Below are positions 25,714 to 34,051 of a stretch of DNA of 64,000 bases, piece by piece (the first letter of the stretch is position 1; each line of letters opens with the position of its first letter). Source of the stretch: Tsuneonella suprasediminis (lineage in GTDB: Bacteria > Pseudomonadota > Alphaproteobacteria > Sphingomonadales > Sphingomonadaceae); contig NZ_RAHJ01000021.1 in NCBI RefSeq assembly GCF_003605755.1, positions 110,662 through 174,661 of the forward strand. The letters run 5' to 3'. The position numbers were made by a program, and so were the translations under genes. The notes below the pieces were generated by a model, which was not told where the DNA came from, searched no databases, and saw nothing but the letters and a program-made list of their open reading frames with translations.

Positions 25714-26976
25714 ATGGACCATTTTCAGCTTCGCAACGGCGCGATGTACGCCGAAGACGTCCCCCTTTCCCGCATTGCGGAGGAAGTTGGCACGCCCGTC
25801 TATGTCTATTCGCGCGCGACGCTGGAACGCCACGCTCAGGTATTCCGCGAAGGTCTATCCGGCGTAAAGAACCCGCACATCGCCTTCGCGGTGAAGTCGA
25901 ACCCCAATATTGTGGTGCTGAAAGTGCTGCAGAAGCAGGGGTACGGTGCTGACGTGGTGAGTGGCGGCGAACTTACCCGTGCGCTGGCCGCCGGAATGGC
26001 ACCGGAAACGATCGTATTTTCCGGAGTCGGCAAAACCCATGCAGAATTGCTGCAGGGGCTGGAAGCCGGGATCGGTCAGTTCAATATCGAATCCGAAGAA
26101 GAAGGGTACGAACTGGCGATGGTCGCGCGGCGGCACGGATTTGTCGCCAATTGCGCGCTGCGGGTGAACCCCGACGTCGACGCCCGAACCCACGAGAAAA
26201 TCTCCACCGGAAAGCGGGAAAACAAGTTTGGCGTTCCGCTCGACCGTACCGCTGCGATCTTCGCTGCGCTTTCGGAGGAAGAAGGGCTGAACCTGCGCGG
26301 CGTGGCAGTGCATATCGGCAGCCAGCTTTCCTCTCTCGAACCGCTGGAAACCGCGTTCGAGAAACTGGGCGCGCTGATTGCTGAACTGCGCGCCGCCGGA
26401 CACACTATCACGCACGCCGATCTCGGAGGCGGGCTGGGTGTGCCGTACAAGGCAGACGATGTCATGCCCTCCCCCGCCGAATACGGCGCAATGGTTGCGC
26501 GCGTGACGGCAGGCTGGGATGTTCAGCTCAGCTTCGAACCGGGCCGGGTGATTGCTGGCAATGCCGGTATCCTGCTTACGCGCGTGGTCCGTACCAAGCG
26601 GAGCGGAAATGGGCCGCCGTTCGTGATCGTCGATGCCGCGATGAACGATCTTGCCCGTCCTGCGATGTACGGTGCGTGGCACGATTTTATGGCGGTTGAA
26701 CCAACTGGCGAACGGATCACGTCGCATGTCGTCGGGCCAATCTGCGAAACCGGCGATACCTTCGCAATGGATCGGGAGATCGACTCGCTTGCTCCGGGTG
26801 ACCTGGCCGTGTTCCGCACCGCGGGCGCATATGGTGCGACGATGGCATCGGGTTACAACAGCCGGGGCTTCGTGCCAGAAGTGCTGGTGGATGGCGACAA
26901 ATTCGCCGTGGTGGCAGAACGTATTCCGCCGGAAACCATGATCGAAGCCGAAAAGGTGCCAGACTGGCTGGCATGA
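25714..26976 (+). CDS. lysA: diaminopimelate decarboxylase
   Basis: The last step of lysine synthesis: meso-DAP to lysine and CO2. 420 residues, fold-III PLP enzyme. The PLP lysine is in IAFAVKSNPN (about 54), the glycine-rich phosphate-binding loop is DLGGGLGVPY (about 235), EPGRVIAGNAG (about 272) follows, and PICETGDTFA (about 343) supplies the active-site Cys from the partner subunit. It lies 80 bp after lptM and overlaps the siroheme synthase-like gene by four bases (ATGA). dapF, the preceding pathway step, starts at the far end of the window. Confidence 0.95.
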   Translation: MDHFQLRNGAMYAEDVPLSRIAEEVGTPVYVYSRATLERHAQVFREGLSGVKNPHIAFAVKSNPNIVVLKVLQKQGYGADVVSGGELTRALAAGMAPETIVFSGVGKTHAELLQGLEAGIGQFNIESEEEGYELAMVARRHGFVANCALRVNPDVDARTHEKISTGKRENKFGVPLDRTAAIFAALSEEEGLNLRGVAVHIGSQLSSLEPLETAFEKLGALIAELRAAGHTITHADLGGGLGVPYKADDVMPSPAEYGAMVARVTAGWDVQLSFEPGRVIAGNAGILLTRVVRTKRSGNGPPFVIVDAAMNDLARPAMYGAWHDFMAVEPTGERITSHVVGPICETGDTFAMDREIDSLAPGDLAVFRTAGAYGATMASGYNSRGFVPEVLVDGDKFAVVAERIPPETMIEAEKVPDWLA

Positions 26977-27749
26977 ACAGCTTGCCGCTCTTCCATCGGA
27001 TCGCCGGCCAGCGGGTCGTGGTGGTGGGCAATGGCGACGCCGCCGATGCCAAGCGCCGTCTGGTGGAACGGGCCGGAGGCATCCCCTGCGGCGAACCGGA
27101 AGCGCACCATGCCCGGCTCGCCTTTATCGCGCTGGACGATGATCGTCAGGCTGCGGCTGTCGCCATACGATTGAGGACCAAAGGTCTGCTGGTTAATGTG
27201 ACCGACCGCCCCGCAATGTGCGACTTCACAGTGCCGAGCGTGCTCGATCGCGATCCGGTACTGATCGCTATCGGCACCGGCGGTGCCTCTGCCGGGCTGG
27301 CCAAGCATCTGCGCCTGCGGATCGAAGCGATCCTTCCACCCGCGCTGGGGCAACTGGCGGCAAAGCTGAATGCGGCGCGCGATACCATTCGCCAGCGGTT
27401 TCCCGCCGTGGCCGATCGACGGCGCGCAATCGATGCCGCGTTATCCGAAGGTGGCCCACTCGACCCATTGCGCGGCGATGCTGCCGAACGGGTGGATAGC
27501 TGGCTGGCAGCGAGCCACAGCGCAGTGGCTGCGCGAAGCGTGGAAATCGCTTTGACCAGCGACGATCCCGATGATCTGACCTTGCGCCAGGCCCGCTGGC
27601 TGGGTGTGGCGGACGTCCTACTTCATGATGCGGCGGTATCGCCCGACATACTCGCACGAGCACGTGCCGATGCCGTACGAAAAGAGATAGGGGCCGCTGA
27701 TCTGCCCGCAGGCGATGGCGGATTGACGGTGGTACTGCGCCGCCGCTGA
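26973..27749 (+). CDS. CysG-like siroheme synthase N-domain with truncated methyltransferase part
   Basis: 258 residues. The first about 200 match the bifunctional precorrin-2 dehydrogenase/sirohydrochlorin ferrochelatase half of CysG: HRIAGQRVVVVGNGDAADAK (NAD site, written here as 20), VNVTDRPAMCDFTVPSV, and a catalytic-Asp context AIGTGGASAGLAKHLR. After residue 200 comes SDDPDDLTLRQARWLGVADVLLHDAAVSPDI (quoted in two overlapping thoughts: DPDDLTLRQARWLG and ADVLLHDAAVSP), which mirrors the opening GAGPGDPDLLT..A..L..AD.L..D of SUMT enzymes, then the protein ends. Thus the methyltransferase domain is a remnant. The complete SUMT is encoded near 52 kb. Translation is coupled to lysA. Confidence 0.85.
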   Translation: MNSLPLFHRIAGQRVVVVGNGDAADAKRRLVERAGGIPCGEPEAHHARLAFIALDDDRQAAAVAIRLRTKGLLVNVTDRPAMCDFTVPSVLDRDPVLIAIGTGGASAGLAKHLRLRIEAILPPALGQLAAKLNAARDTIRQRFPAVADRRRAIDAALSEGGPLDPLRGDAAERVDSWLAASHSAVAARSVEIALTSDDPDDLTLRQARWLGVADVLLHDAAVSPDILARARADAVRKEIGAADLPAGDGGLTVVLRRR

Positions 27750-27780
27750 CTACCCAACTCGCTGCCACCGCACCTGCCGA

Positions 27781-28794
27781 TCAGATAACCGTCGCCGCAG
27801 CTTTTCCCAGTTCCGCAAAATAACGCGCCATCGCGTCAGCGGCGCGGTCGGAAATCGCGATAAAGGCGCGCCTGCGGTCGGCATCGTCCTGTACCCGCAC
27901 CAACAGCCCCGCCTCCGTCATCTGCGCGATCCAGCGCAAGGCGGTGGTTGGCGGAACATTGCTTGCGATGCACAGGCTGGTCACCGACACCCGCTTGTGT
28001 TCCGCCCGGGCGGCAGTCAGGTCGAGCAGAATATCCCACGCCGGATCCGCGAACAGATCATCGCCAAAGTAACGGAAGCGCTGCTCTCGCATAGCGATGA
28101 TCTGGCGAACGAGACGGGGATCGGGCAGCGGCGGACGCGAAATGCGGTGCGCCCTGTCATTCTGCGGGGTTTCCGGCTTGAATGAATCACTTGGCGATTC
28201 AAGACGTGCCACGCCAGCAGTCTGCAGCAGCTTGCCTGCACTCAGACTATCCAGACGCGCAGCAATTCGGGCCACCTGTTCCGACATCTGGAGCAAGGTC
28301 AGCCGATCGTCGCCAGTCAGTTCGCACACGCGCATGGCCGGAACTTTGGCCAAGGCGACCGACAAGGCAATTACGTGTTCGCCCGGAGTCGGATCGAGCA
28401 GTATCTGCGCCCCTGACTGATCGAGACATCCGAACACCGCATCGAGCGCGTCTGCAGTCGTCCAGACCAGCAATTGCTTGCCCGCTTCCGCCACTACCAT
28501 ATCGAGTTGCGCCAACGCGGCCAGAGTTCGGGCATCGGCGCGGGGGCAGTCGAGAACGATCACATCGGCCAGCGTCCACCCAGATGCATCGGCAGCACAG
28601 ACCCCCGGATCGAATGCGATCAATCGCGCCCCCACGACTTCTGCATCGGCATAAACCTGCGCGCGAACATGCGGCCGCGCAGGCCCCACCGCCACCGATT
28701 GCTGTCCACCCTTCCCCGATTCGGGAATTACATAATTGAAATCGGTATGTTCCAATCGCAGCCTCCATTCGTCATCCGAACAAATGGAGAACAT
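27781..28794 (-). CDS. MarR-like winged-helix regulator with N-terminal pseudo-receiver-like region
   Basis: 337 residues from the ATG; a TTG five codons upstream is an alternative. The C-terminal third (about 225-330) is a winged helix: LLDLTAARAEHKRVSVTSLC, SNVPPTTALRWIAQMTEAGL and VQDDADRRRAFIAISDRA, the layout of MarR/wHTH proteins common in sphingomonads. The N-terminal half (about 45-165) alternates strands and helices (RAQVYADAEVVGARLIAF, ADVIVLDCPRAD, QLLVWTT) like a receiver domain, but I see no standard phospho-acceptor triad. The link to the neighbouring siroheme gene is unclear; the two genes converge 31 bp apart. Confidence 0.7.
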   Translation of the reverse strand: MFSICSDDEWRLRLEHTDFNYVIPESGKGGQQSVAVGPARPHVRAQVYADAEVVGARLIAFDPGVCAADASGWTLADVIVLDCPRADARTLAALAQLDMVVAEAGKQLLVWTTADALDAVFGCLDQSGAQILLDPTPGEHVIALSVALAKVPAMRVCELTGDDRLTLLQMSEQVARIAARLDSLSAGKLLQTAGVARLESPSDSFKPETPQNDRAHRISRPPLPDPRLVRQIIAMREQRFRYFGDDLFADPAWDILLDLTAARAEHKRVSVTSLCIASNVPPTTALRWIAQMTEAGLLVRVQDDADRRRAFIAISDRAADAMARYFAELGKAAATVI

Positions 28795-28824
28795 TGTAAA
28801 AGAGGTCAAGTCACCAGCAGGGCG

Positions 28825-29346
28825 CTAGGGATCAATCCGTATCGGGGTGCCATCGGGGATGGCGCGCCACAGTTCCTCTATTTCCGCGTTCGATACAGCG
28901 ATGCAGCCGTCGGTCCAGTCATCGGCCATTCTCCCCACAGGCAGGGAATTGGGCTGCCCATGAATAAAAATGTCGCCGCCGGGTGATCGCCCGTGCGCCT
29001 GTGCAAACGCGCGATCTTTCGCATTGGGATAAGAAACACGCAAGCTGAGGTGATAGGCGCTGCGCGGGTTGCGGGTGTCGATTGTATAGAGCCCTTCCGG
29101 GGTCCGCTCGTCACCTTCGAACTGCTTGTGGCCCCTTGGGGCATCACCGAACTGAAGACCGATATAGCGCTTCAGCGGCTTTCCTGCGGCATACAGCGTC
29201 AGCACCCTGTCCGACTTGTCCACCAGCACGAAATCGGCGCGCATGGCCTGTGGCGGTAGCTCTACCGGAACCGGCGCGCATGACGCGGCCAGCGACAAGC
29301 CTGCCAGCAACGCGGAAGCCAGGATCGCTCCGCGCCACATAGTCAT
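28825..29346 (-). CDS. L,D-transpeptidase (YkuD) lipoprotein-like
   Basis: A 173-residue exported protein. The N-terminal hydrophobic signal (AILASALLAGLSLAASC) ends in a possible lipobox. The YkuD core has GGDIFIHGQPN (His, about 127) and WTDGCIAVSN (catalytic Cys, about 148), the variant of the usual S-x-G-C-I-R. It would cross-link peptidoglycan or attach lipoprotein. The ATG used overlaps the purA stop (TGATG); another ATG lies two codons later. It sits in the leftward unit purA - ldt, downstream of purA. Confidence 0.85.
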   Translation of the reverse strand: MTMWRGAILASALLAGLSLAASCAPVPVELPPQAMRADFVLVDKSDRVLTLYAAGKPLKRYIGLQFGDAPRGHKQFEGDERTPEGLYTIDTRNPRSAYHLSLRVSYPNAKDRAFAQAHGRSPGGDIFIHGQPNSLPVGRMADDWTDGCIAVSNAEIEELWRAIPDGTPIRIDP

Positions 29347-30635
29347 CAATCGACGAACGGATCGCGCACGAGGATGGTATCCTCGCGTTCGGGGCTGGTC
29401 GAAATCAGCGCCACCGGCGTTTCGATCAGTTCCTGCACCCGTTGGACATATTTGATCGCCTGCGCGGGCAGGTCGGCCCAGCTTCGTGCCCCGGCAGTGG
29501 TTTCCTGCCACCCGTCCATTTCTTCGTAGATCGGCTCCACAGCAGCCTGATCGGCGGCATGGCTGGGGAAGTAGTCCATGATCTTGCCATTGAGGCGATA
29601 GCCGGTGCAGATCTTCACTTTCTCGAACCCGTCGAGCACGTCGAGCTTGGTCAGCGCGATGCCGGTGACACCGCTGATCGCACAGGACTGGCGCACCAGA
29701 ACGGCATCGAACCAGCCACAGCGACGCTTGCGCCCGGTGACAGTGCCGAATTCGTGGCCGTTTTCGCCCAGCCGCTGCCCCACGTCATCGTCCAGCTCGG
29801 TCGGGAAAGGACCGGAACCGACACGCGTGGTGTAGGCCTTAACGATGCCTAGAACGAATCCCGTGCTCCCCGGCCCTAGGCCCGAACCCGCCGCCGCGGC
29901 ACCGCTGACGGTGTTGGAGCTGGTAACGAACGGATATGTACCATGATCGACATCGAGGAGCACACCCTGCGCCCCTTCGAACAATACCCGCGCACCGGCC
30001 TTGCGCACTTTCTTCAGGCGTTTCCACACCGGCTGAGCATATTGCAGCACGAACGGAGCGATTTCGCGCAGTTCGTCGAGCAAAGCCTCCCGATCGACCG
30101 GGGGCTGATCGAAACCGGCGCGCAAGGCATCGTGGTGGGCGCACAGGCGGTCAAGCTGCGGCTCCAGCGCATCAAGATGCGCCAGATCGCACACGCGAAT
30201 CGCGCGACGGCCAACTTTGTCTTCATAAGCCGGACCGATCCCGCGCCCGGTCGTGCCGATCTTGCCCGACCCGGCGGCGGTTTCGCGCAGGCCATCCAGA
30301 TCGCGATGCAGCGGCAGGATGAGCGGACAATTGTCCGCAATGGCAAAGTTGTCGTCGTTGATCGTGACGCCCTGCCCTTCGAGCTTCTCGATCTCGGCCT
30401 TGAGCGCCCACGGGTCGAGCACCACACCGTTGCCGATAATGCTGAGAGTGCCGGTGACGATCCCGCTCGGCAACAGGCTCAGCTTGTAGGTGGTATCGCC
30501 CACCACCAGCGTATGCCCGGCATTGTGGCCACCCTGAAAACGGACCACGGCATCCGCCCGGCTGGCCAGCCAGTCGACGATTTTGCCTTTGCCTTCATCG
30601 CCCCACTGGGCACCGATTACCGTTACATTGGCCAC
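29346..30635 (-). CDS. purA: adenylosuccinate synthetase
   Basis: IMP plus aspartate plus GTP to adenylosuccinate, the first committed step to AMP. 429 residues from a GTG giving [18 protein letters not shown], which matches the usual family N-terminus; an ATG 15 bases upstream would add MDGCH. Motifs: the GTP loop WGDEGKGK (about 11), GGHNAGHT (about 38), [14 protein letters not shown] (about 127), RKRRCGWFD and STSPERED at the end. The stop is shared by one base with the L,D-transpeptidase start. It is divergent from an aldo/keto reductase gene. Confidence 0.95.
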   Translation of the reverse strand: MANVTVIGAQWGDEGKGKIVDWLASRADAVVRFQGGHNAGHTLVVGDTTYKLSLLPSGIVTGTLSIIGNGVVLDPWALKAEIEKLEGQGVTINDDNFAIADNCPLILPLHRDLDGLRETAAGSGKIGTTGRGIGPAYEDKVGRRAIRVCDLAHLDALEPQLDRLCAHHDALRAGFDQPPVDREALLDELREIAPFVLQYAQPVWKRLKKVRKAGARVLFEGAQGVLLDVDHGTYPFVTSSNTVSGAAAAGSGLGPGSTGFVLGIVKAYTTRVGSGPFPTELDDDVGQRLGENGHEFGTVTGRKRRCGWFDAVLVRQSCAISGVTGIALTKLDVLDGFEKVKICTGYRLNGKIMDYFPSHAADQAAVEPIYEEMDGWQETTAGARSWADLPAQAIKYVQRVQELIETPVALISTSPEREDTILVRDPFVD

Positions 30636-30758
30636 GTGGCATCCATCCATTGCTGCCGAATAAACGACCGGGGCGTTAGGCTGGCCGCGCAACAAGGGCA
30701 AGCTGCATCGACGGAAACATTGTGCAGCTTTACCATTGTATTGCCAAAGGAGACTTTC

Positions 30759-31574
30759 ATGACCGACACGCCCGCGCTGAAGTTCAACGATGGCCGCGCC
30801 ATTCCGCAGCTTGGTTTTGGTACATATCAGATCGACAACGACAAAGCCGCCGAAGCGGTGCGTACCGCGCTGGATGTGGGATATCGGCTAGTCGATACCG
30901 CGGCGATCTACGGCAATGAGGAAGGTGTTGGCGAAGGCTTGCAAGGGCGCGACGACATCTGGCTGACCACCAAAATCTGGAACGAGAGCCAGGGATATGA
31001 CCGCGCGCAGCGGGCAATGGATAAGTGCCTGTCACGCCTTGGCCGCGACAGTGTCGATCTGGTGCTGATCCACTGGCCCTGCCCGGACAAGGGGCTGGCA
31101 GTCGAAACGTGGAAAGCACTGGTCGACATTCGCAAGTCGGGCAAAGCAAAATCGATCGGTGTCTCCAACTTCCGCATTCGGGATCTGCATGACATCATCG
31201 AAGCAACCGGCGTGACCCCGGCGCTCAACCAGATCGAACTGCATCCGACATTTCAGCAGCGCGCCTTGCGGGCCGAGCATGAAGAGCTGGGCATTATCAC
31301 GCAAAGCTGGTCACCGCTCGGTCAGGGCAAGGGTATCGACAACCCGACCATTGCTGCGATTGCAAACGAGACCGGGCGCAATGCCGCTGCGGTGATCCTG
31401 CGCTGGCATCTGCAACACGGCCTGTGCACGATCCCCAAAGCATCGAGCCGCGAGCACATCGCCGCCAATTTCGAAGCGTTCGATTTCGAACTGGGCGCCG
31501 AACAGATAGCTCGCATTGATGCGCTGGACGATGCCAACGGACGCATCGGCCCCGACCCTTCGAAATTCAGCTAG
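30759..31574 (+). CDS. aldo/keto reductase
   Basis: A 271-residue NADPH-dependent TIM-barrel reductase. All four catalytic positions are visible: Asp and Tyr in [10 protein letters not shown] (about 44-52), Lys in LTTKIWNES (about 72), and His in VLIHWPCP (about 105). The cofactor-binding end has [10 protein letters not shown] (about 226). AAAGGAG stands eight bases before the ATG. Such enzymes (2,5-diketogluconate reductase-like) reduce aldehydes and ketones; the substrate cannot be deduced. It is divergent from purA with a 123-bp gap. Confidence 0.9.
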   Translation: MTDTPALKFNDGRAIPQLGFGTYQIDNDKAAEAVRTALDVGYRLVDTAAIYGNEEGVGEGLQGRDDIWLTTKIWNESQGYDRAQRAMDKCLSRLGRDSVDLVLIHWPCPDKGLAVETWKALVDIRKSGKAKSIGVSNFRIRDLHDIIEATGVTPALNQIELHPTFQQRALRAEHEELGIITQSWSPLGQGKGIDNPTIAAIANETGRNAAAVILRWHLQHGLCTIPKASSREHIAANFEAFDFELGAEQIARIDALDDANGRIGPDPSKFS

Positions 31575-31666
31575 GCTCACGACCCATCTCACACACCCCT
31601 CCAGTGCTTGACTGTATTATATCTGCATGACACCATGCTCTGGATGTTTTCGTCCGGAGAGAGTCC

Positions 31667-32734
31667 ATGTCATTTCTGTTGTCGCTGCTCGCCGCCGCTG
31701 CGCCTGCTGCAACCATAGCCGTACCTCCTCCCGACCCAGTAACACTGGTCGATCGGGCGGCGGCCCGACGCGGAGATCGCAGCCATGCGCTGGTTCTGGG
31801 CACCGCTCATCTTTCGAATTTGCCGAAAGATATGGATTTCACACGCTTCGCTCCGCTGCTCGACCGGTTGGAAGCTTGGAAGCCCCGGCAAATCGCAGTA
31901 GAGTCGCTGTCGGGCGCGCAGTGCGATTACTTGCGAGCCTACGCATTCGCATACCCGGAAACGGCGGAGGATTACTGTTTCGATCCGACTCTGGCACGAA
32001 CCGCCCTCTCGATCGATGGCGCAAATGCGGAGCGGGTCGTCCTCGAATTGGTTGCGCAGCCCACCCATTCCGCAGCTGACCGCAGGCGAATGGCGGGCCT
32101 CTTTCTGGCAATGGGCGAAGCGGACTCGGCCCTTCTCCAGTGGAAACGTCTCCCCGAAACCGAGCGTCATGCAAGTGCCGAACTGCCGCAACCACTGGTC
32201 GATATCCTCACCAAGCGCGCAGGGTGGCGCAATGAAAACGTCGTGATCGCAGTGGCGCTGGCCGAGCGGCTCGGCCTTGACCGCATCTATCCGGTGGACG
32301 ATCATACTGGCGACCGGGCCGCGCGGATCGAAGACGGCAATGCCTATGGCCAGCAGTTGCAGGCGATCTGGGATTCGCCTGCGCTCACGGCAGCATCGAA
32401 AATCCGTGACATGGAACAATCGCAGATGCTGGCGGGCGGGTCGGTCGTGGAATGGTACCGTTTCCTCAATTCCACTGCATCGGCAAGAATGGCGGTCGAA
32501 ACCGATTTTGCCGCTGCTGCCGGTTCAACAAAATACCCCGAAACGGGACGGAACTATCTGGCTTACTGGGAAACACGCAATCTGCGGATGGTCGCTAATA
32601 TTCGCGAAGTGGCGGGACCAAACGGGCGCGTGCTGGCTATCGTAGGCGCCTCGCACAAACCGTTTTACGAACGATACCTGTCGATGACGAGCGACATCGT
32701 GATCGACGATATGGAACGGGTGCTGGCGGATTAA
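31667..32734 (+). CDS. DUF5694 family protein, exported
   Basis: 355 residues with an N-terminal signal peptide (LLSLLAAAAPAATIA). The core resembles TraB/GumN-like folds: VLGTAHLSNLPKDMDF (about 43), QIAVESLSGAQCDYL (about 75) and, at the end, VLAIVGASHKPFYERYL (about 325). I know this arrangement as DUF5694, function unknown, probably periplasmic. The paired 'GTAHL' and 'GASHK' His motifs suggest metal binding or hydrolysis by analogy to the EreA/ChaN-like superfamily; this is inference. It ends tail-to-tail with hisZ, the two stops sharing TTAA. Confidence 0.78.
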   Translation: MSFLLSLLAAAAPAATIAVPPPDPVTLVDRAAARRGDRSHALVLGTAHLSNLPKDMDFTRFAPLLDRLEAWKPRQIAVESLSGAQCDYLRAYAFAYPETAEDYCFDPTLARTALSIDGANAERVVLELVAQPTHSAADRRRMAGLFLAMGEADSALLQWKRLPETERHASAELPQPLVDILTKRAGWRNENVVIAVALAERLGLDRIYPVDDHTGDRAARIEDGNAYGQQLQAIWDSPALTAASKIRDMEQSQMLAGGSVVEWYRFLNSTASARMAVETDFAAAAGSTKYPETGRNYLAYWETRNLRMVANIREVAGPNGRVLAIVGASHKPFYERYLSMTSDIVIDDMERVLAD

Positions 32735-33843
32735 CTCAGACGAACCGCCTCGCCCCCTTCCAGCCGGTGCGTACAGCCGAGCGCTGTGGGGTCTTCGCCC
32801 TCTTCCAGTGCGGTCACGGTTCGCCAGCCGATCGCGCGCAGGCGGTCAGCCGTCGCAATATCATGGCCCAGCGGCAGATATAGCGTATCGCGGGCAGGCT
32901 GTGCGGCGAGACTGCCAACCAGTGCATCGAGATAGAGCGAGAACCCGGTGGCAACCTCCTCGGTCCCGCCGATGCGATAGGTGCCGCCCCGGCCCAACGT
33001 GCCGCGCACCCCATCGGCATAGAGCGTGAACCCGAACCACGACTGATATTCGAACCCGTGGCGCTCTGTCGGGTCGAGTGTGATCCGGGCCCGATCGCCT
33101 ACTTTCGCGGCAATCGCCTTTAGCCCGTCAATCCGGCTGGCGAGCGCCCCGCCCGCGTCGATTTCCGAAAGGCGGGCAATCGCTTCGTCGAACGGCCCGG
33201 CGGCATAGAGCAGCGGCAGATACGCCGCGCCGCCCGCCGCCTTCAGCGCGCCGGCATCCTTGCCATCCAGCTCGCGGCGCACCGCATCGACTTGCGCCGG
33301 ATCGAGCGGAAGTTCATCCTGCGCCAGCGTATCGACGAGATCAGGCAGCGTGAAATCGACGCTGATTGCGGTCGCGCCTGCGGCTTCCAGCGCAACAATC
33401 GCCACCATCACCACTTCCGCCGCAGCCGCAACGCCATCGGCACCGACAAGTTCGGCCCCAAGTTGCAGGCGCTGGCGCGACGGATCGAGCTGGTCAGAGG
33501 AAATCGTTGCCGTCTCGCCAGCATAACAAAGGCGCAGCGGACGCGGCGCATCTGCCAAACTGGTCGCGGCGATGCGGCCCAGTTGCACCGTCATATCGCT
33601 TCGCAATGCCAGCATCCGCAGCGATGCCGGATCGACGAAACGGAACATCCGCCGGGTCGCCACCCCGTCCATCCGTTCGGCCAGCGAGCGTTCGAATTCG
33701 ATCAGCGGCGGCATCACCCGATCGTATCCATAGCTGTCCATCGCATCGAGCGCGGCCCGCCGGGCGCGCGAGATTGCCGCGGCGGATTTTTGCAGGCGGT
33801 CTTCCAGCCCCACGGGCAGCAGGTCGGTCGTCGGATCGGTCAT
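32731..33843 (-). CDS. hisZ: ATP phosphoribosyltransferase regulatory subunit HisZ
   Basis: A 370-residue paralogue of histidyl-tRNA synthetase that pairs with short-form HisG for the first step of histidine synthesis. Class II synthetase motifs are recognisable but eroded: RRMFRFVDPASLRMLALRSD (20 residues) and RIGGTEEVATGFSLYLDAL. The N-terminus is LLPVGLEDRLQKSAA, the 'P.G..D' of HisZ. HisG is not adjacent. It follows serA on the leftward strand with about 208 bp between, including a hairpin, so it probably has its own promoter. Confidence 0.88.
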   Translation of the reverse strand: MTDPTTDLLPVGLEDRLQKSAAAISRARRAALDAMDSYGYDRVMPPLIEFERSLAERMDGVATRRMFRFVDPASLRMLALRSDMTVQLGRIAATSLADAPRPLRLCYAGETATISSDQLDPSRQRLQLGAELVGADGVAAAAEVVMVAIVALEAAGATAISVDFTLPDLVDTLAQDELPLDPAQVDAVRRELDGKDAGALKAAGGAAYLPLLYAAGPFDEAIARLSEIDAGGALASRIDGLKAIAAKVGDRARITLDPTERHGFEYQSWFGFTLYADGVRGTLGRGGTYRIGGTEEVATGFSLYLDALVGSLAAQPARDTLYLPLGHDIATADRLRAIGWRTVTALEEGEDPTALGCTHRLEGGEAVRLS

Positions 33844-34020
33844 TCGGCTCTGCCCCGCAAAGTAGCTGACAACAAACTTCTTCCCTTCCCCTTAGAGCGG
33901 GAGAGGTCGCGGGAGGGTCTGTTAAGGCCTTGCAGCCCGGTTGAACAGGGCCCGCCGCGCAATCGCACAATAGCACCGGGGCCCTGCCCGCCCCACCCGC
34001 AGAAACGAGCGGAATACATG

Positions 34021-34049
34021 GTGCCCGCCCCCTTGCGAGGGCGGGACAC
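34021..34049 (-). terminator. hairpin after serA
   Basis: GTGCCCGCCC pairs with GGGCGGGACAC (one bulged base) around an 8-nt loop, directly past the serA stop. No U-tract follows, so it may stabilise the 3' end rather than terminate. The rest of the gap (33844-34020) shows only C-rich low-complexity sequence. Confidence 0.6.
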
Positions 34050-34051
34050 TC

